A stretch of 64,000 nt of DNA from Calliopsis andreniformis (lineage: Eukaryota > Arthropoda > Insecta > Hymenoptera > Andrenidae), in assembly GCF_051401765.1 (NCBI RefSeq), contig NW_027480450.1, positions 1,488,001 to 1,552,000 on the forward strand, written 5' to 3'. The translations under genes were made by a program, and so were the position numbers. The notes below the pieces were generated by a model. The model saw nothing but the letters and a program-made list of their open reading frames with translations. It was not told where the DNA came from and did no database searches. Shown here piece by piece: positions 1 through 12,330 of the stretch (position 1 is the stretch's first letter; each line of letters opens with the position of its first letter).

Positions 1-118
1 CAATCTTCAATCCTCAATCCTCAGTCCTCAATCCTCAATTCTGAATCCTCAGTACTCAACCTTGAACCCTCAACCCTCAGTCCTCAATACTCAACCATCA
101 ATCCTCAATTCTCAATAC

Positions 119-194
119 TCAATGGAATATCCAGAATTCTCAGGATTCAATACTCAAACCTCAATCCTCAACTATCAGCCCTCATCCTCCATCC
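119..194 (+). repeat. Class a island (representative), AATATCC-TGAATTC-NCAGGAT type
   Basis: This is a recurrent degenerate stretch that keeps the 7-bp register: a word like TCAATGG or TCAATAG, then AATATCC, then AGAATTC or TGAATTC, then TCAGGAT or GCAGGAT, then ordinary words. It is followed by a TCAGCCC word and a 6-base TCATCC word, where the phase slips by one. The core holds an EcoRI site (GAATTC) and, in the TGAATTC-TCAGGAT version, short inverted arms TCCTGA and TCAGGA around ATTC. I located more than 40 copies. Examples, given by the base before AATAT, are 125, 1509, 4445, 6911, 9597, 11221, 12385, 13069, 14215, 15669, 15975, 18022, 19852, 21236, 24478, 29584, 30632, 32092, 33650, 34755, 38152, 41856, 43848, 46356, 48395, 50336, 50600, 51534, 53581, 54544, 57080, 62716 and 62980. 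Function is unknown. Confidence 0.85.
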
Positions 195-452
195 TCAATC
201 CTCAATCCTCAATCCTCAATCTTCAATCCTCAATTCTCAATCCTCAGTCATGAATACTCAATCTTCAATACTCATTCCTCAATCCTCTATACTCAATCCT
301 CAATCCTCAGTCCTCAATCCTCAATACTCAGCCGTCAATCCTCAATTCCCAATCCTCAATCCTCAATCCTCAACACTCAGCCGTCAATCCTCAATCCCCA
401 ATCCTCAATCCTCAATCCTCAATCCTCAATCCTCAATCCTCAATCCTCAGTC

Positions 453-592
453 ATGAATACTCAATCTTCAATACTCAATCCTCAATCCTCTATCCTCAAT
501 CCTCAGTCCTCAATACTCAATCGTCAATCCTCAATCCCCAATCCTCAATCTTCAATCTTCAATACTCAATCCTCAATCCTCAATCCTCAGTC
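453..592 (+). repeat. 140-bp sub-unit starting at TCATGA word (representative)
   Basis: A 20-word (140-bp) sub-unit starts at the word pair TCAGTCA-TGAATAC and runs to the next such pair. In A1 the ATG of TCATGA lies at 250, 453, 593, 831, 971, 1118 and 1258, giving spacings of 203, 140, 238, 140, 147 and 140, all multiples of 7. The same ladder recurs in H0, P1, P2, X1-X3, H1 and H2. It is an intermediate level between the 7-mer and the kilobase blocks. The ATG is not evidence of a gene start, because no ribosome-binding or coding signature accompanies it. Confidence 0.8.
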
Positions 593-3500
593 ATGAATAG
601 TCAATCTTCAATACTCAATCCTCAATCCTCTATCCTCAATCCTCAATCCCCAATCCTCAATCGTCAATCCTAAATCCCCAATCCTCAATCTTCAATCCTC
701 AATCCTCAATCCTCAATCCTCCATCCTCAATCTTCAATCCTCAGTCCTCAATACTCAATCGTCAATCCTCAATCCCCAATCCTCAATCTTCAATCTTCAA
801 TACTCAATCCTCAATCCTCAATCCTCAGTCATGAATACTCAATCTTCAATACTCAATCCTCAATCCTCTATCCTCAATCCTCAGTCCTCAATACTCAATC
901 GTCAATCCTCAATCCCCAATCCTCAATCTTTAATCTTCAATACTCAATCCTCAATCCTCAATCCTCAGTCATGAATAGTCAATCTTCAATACTCAATCCT
1001 CAATCCTCAATCCTCAACCATCATTCTTCAATCGTCAATACCCAATCCTCAATCTTCAATCCTCAATCCGCAATCCTAAATTCTCAATCCTCAATCCTCA
1101 ATCCTCAATCCTCAGTCATGAATACTCAATCTTCAATACTCAATCCTCAATCCTCTATCCTCAATCCTCAGTCCTCAATACTCAATCGTCAATCCTCAAT
1201 CCCCAATCCTCAACCTTCATTCTTCAATACCCAATCCTCAATCCTCAATCCTCAGTCATGAATAGTCAATCTTCAATACTCAATCCTCAATCCTCTATCC
1301 TCAATCCTCAATCCCCAATCCTCAATCGTCAATCCTAAATCCCCAATCCTCAATCCTCAATCCTCAATCGTCAATCGTCAGTCCTCAATCCTCAATCCTC
1401 AATCCTCGTTCTTCAAACCTCAATTCTCAACCCTCAGTCCTCATCCTCAATTCTCAATTCTCAATCTTCAATACTCAATCCTCAACCCTCAATACTCAAT
1501 ACACAATAGAATATCCTGAATTCGCAGGATTCAATACTCAAACATCAATCCTCATCCCTCAGCCCTCATCCTCCATCCTCGATCCTCAATCCTCAATCCT
1601 CAATCTTCAATCCCCAATACTCGATCTTCAACCTTCAATCCTGTATACTCAATCTTCAACACTCAATCCCCAATACTCAATCTTCAATCCTCAATGCTCA
1701 ATCCAAAATCCCCTATCCTCAGTCCTCAATCCTCAATCCTGAATCCTCAAACCTCGATCCTCAACCGTCAGTCCTCGTCCTCAACCCTAAAACCTCAATA
1801 CTCAATCATCTATACTCAATCTTCAACCCTCAATCCTCAATCCTCAATGCTCAATCCTCAATCCTCAATATTCAACACACAACCCTCAACCATCAATCCT
1901 CAATACTCAACCATCAATCCTCAATTCTCGATACTCAATAGAACATCCTGAAATCTCATGGTTCAATACTCAATCCACAATATACAATAATCAAACCTCA
2001 ATCCTCAAGCATAAATTCTCAACACTCAATCCTCAACACTCAGTCCTCTCTCTTGAATCCTCCATCCTCAATCCTCAATCCTCAACCGTCAATCCTCAAT
2101 CCTCAATCCTCAACCCTCAATCCTCAGTCCTCAAACCTCAATCCTCAACCCTCAATCCTCAGTCCTCAAACCTCAATCCCGTATCCTCAACACTGAATCC
2201 TCAATCTTCAGACCTCAGTCCTCAAAAATCAATTGTCAATCCTCAATCCTGAATAGAATATCCTCAATTCACAGTTTTCAATAATCAATCCCCATACTTC
2301 AATCTTCAAAACTCAATCCACAAACATCAATTCTCATCACTCAACCATCAACACTCAGTCCCCAATCCTCAATCTTCAATCCTCAATCTTCAATCCTCAA
2401 TATTCAATCCTAAATCCTCAATCCTCTATTCTCAATCCTCAATCCTCAATCCTCAATCTTCAATCCTCAGTCCCCAATCCTTAATCTTCAATCCTCAATC
2501 CTCAATCCTCAATCGTCAATCCTCAATCCTCAGTCCTCAATCCTCAATCCTCAATTCCCAATCCTCAACCCTCAATCCTCAGACCTCAAACATCAATACT
2601 CAACCCTCAGTCCTCGTCCTCAATCCACAACACTCAATACTCAATCCTCAATCTTCAATCATCAATATTCAATATTCAATCCCCAATCCTCAATCCTCAG
2701 TCCTCAATCCTCAGTCCTCAAACCTCAATCCTGAATCTTCAATCCTCAATACTCAATCCTCAATCCTCAATCCTCAATCCTCAATCTTCAATCCTCAGTC
2801 CCCAATCCTTAATCTTCAATCCTCAATCCTCAATCCTCAATCGTCAATCCTCAATCCTCAGTCCTCAATCCTCAATCCTCAACCCTCAATACTCAATCCT
2901 CGATCATCAATCCTCAATCTTCAATACTCAATCCTCAATCCTCAATCCTCAATCCTCAATCCTCAGTCCTCAATCCTCAATCGTCAATCCTCAATCCCCA
3001 ATCCTCAATCTTCAATCCTCAATGCTCAATCCTCAATCCTCAATCCTCAACCTTCAATCCTCAATACTCAATCTTCAATCCTCAGTCCTCAATCCTCAAT
3101 CCTCAATTCTCAATCCTCAACCCTCAATCCTCAGACCTCAAACATCAATACTAAACCCTCAGTCCTCGTCCTCAACCCACAACCCTCAATACTCAATCCT
3201 CAACCTTCAATCATCAATATTCAATATTCAATCCTCAATCCTCAATCCTCAGTCCTCAATCCTCAGTCCTCAAACCTCAATCCTGAATCCTCAAACCTGA
3301 ATCCTCAATCTTCAGCCCCCAGTCCTCAACAATCAGTTGTCAACCCTCAATCCTCAATAGAATAACCTCAATTCACAGCTTTCAATACTCAATACTCTAT
3401 CTGCAACCTTCAGATCTCTATCCACAAACATCCATTCTCGTCACTCAACCCTCAACACTCAGTCCCCAATCCTCAATCTTCAATCCTCGATCCTCAATCC

Positions 3501-5061
3501 TCAATCCTCAACCGTCAATCTTGAATCCTGAATATTGAATCTTCAATCCACAATCCTCAATCCCCAATCCTCAGCCCTCATCCTTCAATCCTCAATACCC
3601 AATCCTCAATCTTCAATCCTCAATCCTCAATCCTCAATCCTCAATCCTCAATCTTCAATCCTCAATACTCAATCTTCAATCCTCAGTCCTCAGTCCCCAA
3701 ACCTCAACTCTGAATCCTCAATCCTGAATCCTCAATCTTCAGCCCTGAGTCCTCAACGATTAGTTGTCAATCCTCAATCCTCAATAGAACATCCTCAATT
3801 CACAGTTTTCAATAATGAATACTCAATCTGCAATCTTCAATCCTGAATACTCAATCTTCAATCCTCAATCCTCAGCCCTCAAACCTCAGTTCTGGATCCT
3901 CAATACTGAATCCTCAACCTTCAGCGCTCAGTCCTCAACAATCAGTTGTCAATCCTCAATCCTCAATAGAATATCCTCTATTCACAGTTTTCAATACTCA
4001 ATACTCAATCTGCAATCTTCAAATCTCTATCCACAAACATCAATTCTCATCACTCAACCCTCAACACTCAGTCCTCAATGTTCAATCCTCAATCCTAAAT
4101 TCTCAATCTTCAATTCTCAATACTGTATCTTCAATCCTCAATCCTCAATCCTCAATCCTCAATCCTCAGTCCCCAATCCTCAGTCCTCAATCCTCAATCC
4201 TCAATCCTCAATCCTCAATCCTCAATCCTCAATCCTCAGTCATCAATCCTCAATCTTCAATCCTCAATCCCCAGTCCTCAATCTGCAATCCTCAATGCTC
4301 AATCCTCAATCCTCAAGCCTCAGTCCTCAATCCTCAAACATCAATCCTCAAACCTCAATTCTGAATCCTCAATACTCAATCTTCAACCCTCAATCCTCAG
4401 TCCTCAATACTCAACCATCAATACTCAATTCTCAATACTCAATAGAATATCCTGAATTCGCAGGATTCAATACTCAACCCTCAATCCTCAACCCTCAGCC
4501 CTCATCCTCCATCCTCGATCCTCAGCCCTCATCCTCAATCCTCAATACTCAATCGTCAATCCTCAACCTTCAATCCTCAATACTCAATCTTCAATTCTCA
4601 ATCCTCAGTCCTCAATTCTCAATCCTCAATCCTCAATGCTCAATCCTCAACCGTCAGTCTTCAATCCTCAATACTCAATCTTCAATCCTCAATCCTCAAT
4701 CCTCAATCCTCAATCCTCATTCCTCAATCCTCAATACCCAATCCTCAGTCTTCAACCCATAATCCTCAATCCTCAATTCTCAATTCTCAATCCTCAGTCC
4801 TCAGTCCTCAAACCTCAATCCTCAAACCTCAGCCATCATCCTCAATCCCCAATCCTCAATCCTCAATCCTCAACCCTTAATCCTCAATCCTCAGTATTCA
4901 ACACACAACCCTCAACCATCAATCCTCAATACTCAACCATCAATCCTCAATTCTCAATACTCAATAGAATATCCTGAATTCTCATGGCTCTGAACTCAAT
5001 CCACAATATCCAATAATCAAATCTCAATCCTCAAAGACCAATTCTCAACACTCAATCCTCA

Positions 5062-6767
5062 GTCATGGATACTCAATCTTCAATACTCATTCCTCAATCC
5101 TCAATACTCAATCCTCAATCCTCAGTCCTCAATCCTCAATACTCAGCCGTCAATCCTCAATCCCCAATCCTCAATCCTCAATCCTCAATCCTCAATCCTC
5201 AATCCTCAATCCTCAGTCATGAATACTCAATCTTCAATACTCAATCCTCAATCCTCTATCCTCAATCCTCAGTCCTCAATACTCAATCGTCAATCCTCAA
5301 TCCCCAATCCTCAATCTTCAATCTTCAATACTCAATCCTCAATCCTCAATCCTCAGTCATGAATAGTCAATCTTCAATACTCAATCCTCAATCCTCTATC
5401 CTCAATCCTCAATCCCCAATCCTCAATCGTCAATCCTAAATCCCCAATCCTCAATCTTCAATCCTCAATCCTCAATCCTCAATCCTCCATCCTCAATCTT
5501 CATTCCTCAGTCCTCAATACTCAATCGTCAATCCTCAATCCCCAATCCTCAACCTTCAATCTTCAATACTCAATCCTCAATCCTCAATCCTCAGTCATGA
5601 ATACTCAATCTTCAATACTCAATCCTCAATCCTCTATCCTCAATCCTCAGTCCTCAATACTCAATCGTCAATCCTCAATCCGCAATCCTCAATCTTCAAT
5701 CTTCAATACTCAATCCTCAATCCTCAATCCTCAGTCATGAATACACAATCTTCAATACTCAATCCTCAATCCTCTATCCTCAATCCTCAATCCCCAATCC
5801 TCAATCGTCAATCCTCAATCCCCAATCCTCAATCTTCAATCCTCAATCCTCAATTCTCAATCCTCCATCCGCAATCTTCAATCCTCAATACTCAATCTTC
5901 ACTGCTCAATTCTCAATCCTCAATCCTTAATCCCCAATCCTCAATCCTCAATCCTCAATCCTCAATCATCAATCCTCAACACTCAATCTTCAATCCTCAG
6001 TCCTCAATTCTCAATTCTCAATTCTCAATTCTCAATCCTCAATCCTCAATCCTCAAGCGTCAATCTTCAATCCTGAATATTCAATCCTCAATCCTCAATC
6101 CTCAATCCTCAATCCTCAACCCTCATTCTTCAATCCTCAATACCCAATCCTCAATCTTCAATCCTCAATCCTCAATCCTCAATTCTCAATCCTCAATCCT
6201 CAGTCCTCAGTCCTCAATCCTCAGTCCCCAACCGTCAGCCCTCATCCTCAATCCTCAAACGTCAATCCTCAATCCTCAATCTTCAATCCTCAATACTCAA
6301 CCTTCAATCCTCAAACCTCAGTCCTCAAACCCCAATTCTGAATCCTCAATCCTGAATCCTCAATCTTCAGCCCTCAGTCCTCAACAATCAGATGTCAATC
6401 CTCAATCCTCAATAGAATATCCTCAATTCACAGTTTTCAATACTCAATACTCCATCTGCAATCTTCAAATCTCTATCCACAAACATCAATCCTCTTCACT
6501 CAACCCTCAACACTGAGTCCTCAATGTTCAATCCTCAATCCTCAATTCTCAATCTTCTATCCTCAATACTGAATCTTCAATCCTCAATCCTCAATCCTCA
6601 ATCCTCAATCCTCAATCTCCAATCCTCAGTCCCCAATCCTTAATCTTCAATCCTGAATCCTCAATCCTCAATCCTCAATCCTCAATCCTCAGTCCTCAGT
6701 CCCCAAACCTCAATCCTCAACCCTCAGACCTCATCCTCAATCCTCAATCCTCAATCCTCAATCCTCA
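5062..6767 (+). repeat. Higher-order block G1
   Basis: The block begins at a GTCATGGATAC word that recurs 1,971 bp later (ATG at 5,065 and 7,036), so the sequence up to about 7,660 is a direct repeat. It is collinear with 40,021-42,360 in X2: the offset is 34,959 at 5,065 and 5,737, then 34,945 at 6,908. The 14-bp step is two extra TTCTCAA words near 6,010-6,040. It also matches 32,490-34,150 in X1. It carries a class c island at 6,415. There is no gene. Confidence 0.8.
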
Positions 6768-9700
6768 ATCTTCAGTCCTCAATACTCAATCTTCAATCCT
6801 CAATCCTCAGTCCTCAATCCTCAATTCTGAATCCTCAGTACTCAACCTTCAACCCTCAACCCTCAGTCCTCAATACTCAACCATCAATCCTCAATTCTCA
6901 ATACTCAATGGAATATCCAGAATTCTCAGGATTCAATACTCAAACCTCAATCCTCAACTATCAGCCCTCATCCTCCATCCTCAATCCTCAATCCTCAATC
7001 CTCAATCTTCAATCCTCAATACTCAATCCTCAGTCATGGATACTCAATCTTCAATACTCATTCCTCAATCCTCAATACTCAATCCTCAATCCTCAGTCCT
7101 CAATCCTCAATACTCAGCCGTCAATCCTCAATCCCCAATCCTCAATCCTCAATCCTCAATCCTCAATCCTCAATCCTCAATCCTCAGTCATGAATACTCA
7201 ATCTTCAATACTCAATCCTCAATCCTCTATCCTCAATCCTCAGTCCTCAATACTCAATCGTCAATCCTCAATCCCCAATCCTCAATCTTCAATCTTCAAT
7301 ACTCAATCCTCAATCCTCAATCCTCAGTCATGAATAGTCAATCTTCAATACTCAATCCTCAATCCTCTATCCTCAATCCTCAATCCCCAATCCTCAATCG
7401 TCAATCCTAAATCCCCAATCCTCAATCTTCAATCCTCAATCCTCAATCCTCAATCCTCCATCCTCAATCTTCATTCCTCAGTCCTCAATACTCAATCGTC
7501 AATCCTCAATCCCCAATCCTCAATCTTCAATCTTCAATACTCAATCCTCAATCCTCAATCCTCAGTCATGAATACTCAATCTTCAATACTCAATCCTCAA
7601 TCCTCTATCCTCAATCCTCAGTCCTCAATACTCAATCGTCAATCCTCAATCCCCAATCCTCAATTTTCAATCTTCAATACTCAATCCTCAATCCTCAATC
7701 CTCAGTCATGAATAGTCAACCTTCAATACTCAATCCTCAATCCTCAATCCTCAACCATCATTCTTCAATCGTCAATACCCAATCCTCAATCTTCAATTCT
7801 CAATCCGCAATCCTAAATTCTCAATCCTCAATCCTCAATCCTCAATACTCAATCCTCAATCCTCAATCCTCAGTCATGAATACTCAATCTTCAATACTCA
7901 ATCCTCAATCCTCTATCCTCAATCCTCAGTCCTCAATACTCAATCGTCAATCCTCAATCCCCAATCCTCAATCTTCAATCTTCAATACTCAATCCTCAAT
8001 CCTCAATCCTCAGTCATGAATACTCAATCTTCAATACTCAATCCTCAATCCTCTATCCTCAATCCTCAGTCCTCAATACTCAATCGTCAATCCTCAATCC
8101 CCAATCCTCAATTTTCAATCTTCAATACTCAATCCTCAATCCTCAATCCTCAGTCATGAATAGTCAATCTTCAATACTCAATCCTCAATCCTCAATCCTC
8201 AACCATCATTCTTCAATCGTCAATACCCAATCCTCAATCTTCAATTCTCAATCCGCAATCCTAAATTCTCAATCCTCAATCCTCAATCCTCAATCCTCAA
8301 TCCTCAATCCTCAATCCTCAGTCATGAATACTCAATCTTCAATACTCAATCCTCAATCCTCTATCCTCAATCCTCAGTCCTCAATACTCAATCGTCAATC
8401 CTCAATCCCCAATCCTCAACCTTCATTCTTCAATACCCAATCCTCAATCCTCAATCCTCAGTCATGAATAGTCAATCTTCAATACTCAATATCTCAATCC
8501 TCTATCCTCAATCCTCAATCTTCAATCCTCAATCCTCAATCCTCAATCCTCCATCCTCAATCTTCAATCCTCAGTCCTCAATACTCAATCGTCAATCCTC
8601 AATCCCCAATCCTCAATCTTCAATCTTCAATACTCAATCCTCAATCCTCAATCCTCAGTCATGAATACTCAATCTTCAATACTCAATCCTCAATCCTGTA
8701 TCCTCAATCCTCAGTCCTCAATACTCAATCGTCAATACTCAATCCCCAATCCTCAATTTTCAATCTTCAATACTCAATCCTCAATCCTCAATCCTCAGTC
8801 ATGAATAGTCAATCTTCAATACTCAATCCTCAATCCTCAATCCTCAACCATCATTCTTCAATCGTCAATACCCAATCCTCAATCTTCAATCCTCAATCCG
8901 CAATCCTAAATTCTCAATCCTCAATCCTCAATCCTCAATCCTCAATCCTCAATCCTCAATCCTCAATCCTCAATCCTCAGTCATGAATACTCAATCTTCA
9001 ATACTCAATCGTCAATCCTCTATCCTCAATCCTCAGTCCTCAATACTCAATCGTCAATCCTCAATCCCCAATCCTCAACCTTCATTCTTCAATACCCAAT
9101 CCTCAATCCTCAATCCTCAGTCATTAATAGTCAATCTTCAATACTCAATCCTCAATCCTCTATCCTCAATCCTCAATCCCCAATCCTCAATCGTCAATCC
9201 TAAATCCCCAATCCTCAATCCTCAATCCTCAATCCTTAATCCCCAATCCTCAATCCTCAATCTTCAATCCTCAATACTCAATCTTCAATCCTCAGTCCTC
9301 AATCCTCAGTCATCATTTCTCAACCCTCAACCGTCAATCCTCAGATCTCAAACATCAATACTCAACCCTCAGTCCTCGTCCTCAATCCACAACCCTCAAT
9401 ACTCAATCCTCAATCTTCAATCATCAATATTCAATATTCAACCCTCAATCCTCAATCCTCGTTCCTCAAACCTCAATCCTCAACCCTCAGTCCTCATCCC
9501 CAATTCTCAATTCTCAATCCTCATTAGTCAATCCTCAATCCTCAATTCTCAGTCCTTAATACTCAACCATCAATACTGAATTCTCAATACACAATAGAAT
9601 ATCCTGAATGCGCAGGATTCAATACTCAAACCTCACTCCTATACCCTCAGCCCTCATCCTCCATCCTCGATCCTCAGCCCTCGTCCTCAATCCTCAATAA

Positions 9701-10423
9701 TCAATCCTCAACCCTCAATCCTCAATCCTCAATCATCAATCCTCAATCTTCAATACTCAATCCTCAATCCTCAATCCTCAATCCTCAGTCCTCAATCCTC
9801 AATCGTCAATCCTCAATCCCCAATCCTCAATCTTCAATCCTCAATCCTCAATCCTCAATCCTCAATCCTCAACCTTCAATCCTCAATACTCAATCATCAC
9901 TCCTCAATTCCCAATCCTCAATCCTTAATCCCCAATCCTCAATCCTCAATCTTCAATCCTCAATACTCAATCTTCAATCCTCAGTCCTCAATCCTCAATC
10001 CTCAATTCTCAACCCTCAACCCTCAATCCTCAGACCTCAAACATCAATACTCAACCCTCAGTCCTCGTCCTCAATCCACAACCCTCAATACTCAATCCTC
10101 AATGTTCAATCATCAATATTCAATATTCAATCCTCAATCCTCAATCCTCAGCCCTCAATCCTCAGTCCTCAAACCTCAATCCTGAATCCTCAAACCTGAA
10201 TCCTCAATCGTCAGCCCCCAGTCCTCAACAATCAGTTGTCAATCCTCAATCCTCAATAGAATATCCTCAATTCACAGTTTTCAATACTCAATACTCTATC
10301 TGCAACCTTCAAATCTCTACCCACAAACATCAATTCTCGTCACTCAACACTCAACACTCAGTCCCCAATCCTCAATCTTCAATCCTCGATCCTCAGTCCT
10401 CAATCCTCAATCGTCAATCTTCA
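6768..10423 (+). repeat. Higher-order block H0 (expanded copy of H)
   Basis: H0 is collinear with H1 (51,391-54,400). The offset is 44,623 at 6,768 and 6,911 and 43,984 at 9,597-10,416. H0 is therefore about 640 bp longer, mainly because it holds more 140/168-bp sub-units between 7,190 and 9,123. Relative to H0, H1 lacks one exact 140-bp sub-unit after 8,983 and a 21-bp, three-word stretch around 9,378. Class a islands are at 6,911 and 9,597 and a class c island is at 10,259. The segment from about 10,150 to 10,460 also matches 17,650-17,960 at the end of P1. It is non-coding throughout. Confidence 0.8.
7190..9262 (+). repeat. Tandem ladder of 140/168/238-bp TCATGA sub-units
   Basis: The ATG of successive TCATGA words lies at 7190, 7330, 7568, 7708, 7876, 8016, 8156, 8324, 8464, 8661, 8801 and 8983, and at 9123 as a mutated ATT. 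Spacings are 140, 238, 140, 168, 140, 140, 168, 140, 197, 140, 182 and 140. All are multiples of 7 except 197, where one extra base near 8,490 makes an 8-base word. The run 168+140+140 gives a 448-bp second-order period (7,708 to 8,156). This is the densest sub-unit ladder in the window. Confidence 0.85.
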
Positions 10424-12330
10424 ATGCTGAATATTCAATCTTCAATCCTCAATCCTCAATCCTCACTCCTCAACCCTCATTCTTCAATCGTCAATACCCA
10501 ATCCTCAATCTTCAATCCTCAATCCGCAATCCTAAATTCTCAATCCTCAATCCTCAGTCCTCAGTCCTCAATCCTCAGTCCTCAACCCTCAGCCCTCATC
10601 CTCAACCCTCAATCCTCAATCCTCAATCCTCAATCTTCAATGCTCAATACTCAACCTTCAATCCTCAATCCTCAGTCCTCAACCCTCAATCCTCAATCCT
10701 CAGTCGTCAGTCTCCAAGCCTCAATCCTCAACCCTCAGACCTCATCCTCAATCCTCAATCCTCAATCCTCAATCCTCAATCTTCAATCCTCAATACTCAA
10801 TCTTCAATCCTCAATCCTTAGTCCACAATCCTCAATTCTGAATCCTCAATACTCAATCTTCAATCATCAACACTCAATCCTCAATCCTCAATCCTCAATC
10901 CTCAGACCTCAAACATCAATACTCAACCCTCAGTCCTCGTCCTTAATCCAAAACCCTCAATACTCAATACTCAATCTTCAATCATCAATATTCAATATTC
11001 AATCCTCAATCCTCAATCCTCAGTCCTCAATCCTCAATCTTCAATCCTCAATGCTCAATCTTCAATCCTCAGTCCTCAATTCTCAATCATCAACCCTCAA
11101 TCATCAGACCTCAAACATCAATACTCAACCCTCAGTCCTCGTCCTCAATCCACAACCCTCAATCCTCAATCCTTAATACTCAATACTCAACCATCAATCC
11201 TCAGTTCTCAATACTCAATGGAATATCCTGAATTCTCAGGGTTCGATAATCAAACCTCAATCCTCAACCATCAGCCCTCATTCTCAATCCTCAATCCTCA
11301 ATCCTCAATCCTCAATATTCAATCCTCAATACTCAATCTTCAATCCACAATACTCAATCCTCAATCCTCAGTCCTCAATCCTCAGTCATCAATCCTCAAT
11401 CTTCAATACTCAATCGTCAATCGTCAGTCCTCAATCCTCAATCCTCAATCCTCGTTCCTCAAACCTCAATCCTCAACCCTCAGTCCTCATCCTCAATTCT
11501 CAATTCTCAATCTTCAATACTCAACCCTCAATTGTCAATTCTCTGTCCTCAATACTCAACCATCAATACTGAATTCTCAATACACAATAGAATATCCTGA
11601 ATTCGCAGGATTCAATACTCAAACCTCGATCCTAAACCCTCAGCCCTCATCCTCCATCCTCGATCCTCAGCCCTCACCCTCAATCCTCAATAATCAATCC
11701 TCAATACTCAATCCTCAATCGTCAATCTTCAATCCTGCATATTTAATCCTCAATACTCAATCCTCAATCCTCAATCCTCAACCCTCATTCTTCAATCCTC
11801 AATACGCAATCCTCAATCTTCAATCCCCAATCCTCAATCCTCAATCCTCAATCCTCAATCCTCAGTCCTCAGTCCCCAAACCTCAATCCTCAACCCTCCG
11901 ACCTCATCCTCAATCCTCAATCCTCAATCCTCAATCCTCAATCCTCAATACTGAATCTTCAATCCTCAATCCTCAATCCTCAATCCTCAATCCTCAATCC
12001 TCAATCTTCAATCCTCAATACTCAACCTTCAATCCTCAATCCTCAGTCCTCAAACGTCAATTCTGAATCCTCAATCCTGAATCCTCAATCTTCAGCCCTC
12101 AGTCCTCAACAATCAGTTGTCAATCCTCAATCCTCAATAGAATATCCTCAATTCACAGTTTTCAATACTCAATACTCCATCTGCAATCTTCAAATCTCTA
12201 TCCACAAACATCAATTCTCTTCACTCAACCCTCAACACTGAGTCCTCAATGTTCAACCCTCATTCCTCAATTCTCAATCTTCAATCCTCAATACTGAATC
12301 TTCAATCCTCAATCCTCAATCCTCAATCCT
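10424..12330 (+). repeat. Mosaic heptamer segment between H0 and P1
   Basis: The segment is heptamer array throughout, but I could not align it end to end with any single other block. It holds class a islands at 11,221 (with a variant GGGTTCGATAA follow-on related to the island at 50,336) and 11,590, and a class c island at 12,140. Short runs match P, E and X type sequence. It looks like a patchwork of pieces found elsewhere. No gene or foreign insertion is visible. Confidence 0.7.

Larger units (their letters stand above)
1..5061 (+). repeat. Higher-order block A1
   Basis: This block is collinear with 19,728-25,094. The offset is 19,727 up to about position 1,500 and 20,033 from there to about 5,061. 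The change of 306 bp is a single deletion in A1 between two islands. Its first 1.5 kb also aligns with 14,091 onward (offset 14,090, then 14,160 after a 70-bp duplication in that copy). Collinearity with P2 ends near 5,061: both copies read through the same words, then A1 enters the G-type sequence (GTCATGGATAC) while P2 continues toward the Z blocks. It contains class a islands at 125, 1,509 and 4,445, class b islands at 1,941 and 4,967, and class c islands at 2,255, 3,360, 3,787 and 3,969. No gene is present. Confidence 0.85.

Noticed and set aside
250..9125. TCATGAATA words as gene starts
   Set aside because: The ATG lies in a TCATGA palindromic word repeated every 140-238 bp. Nothing upstream resembles a ribosome-binding site and downstream frames are array.
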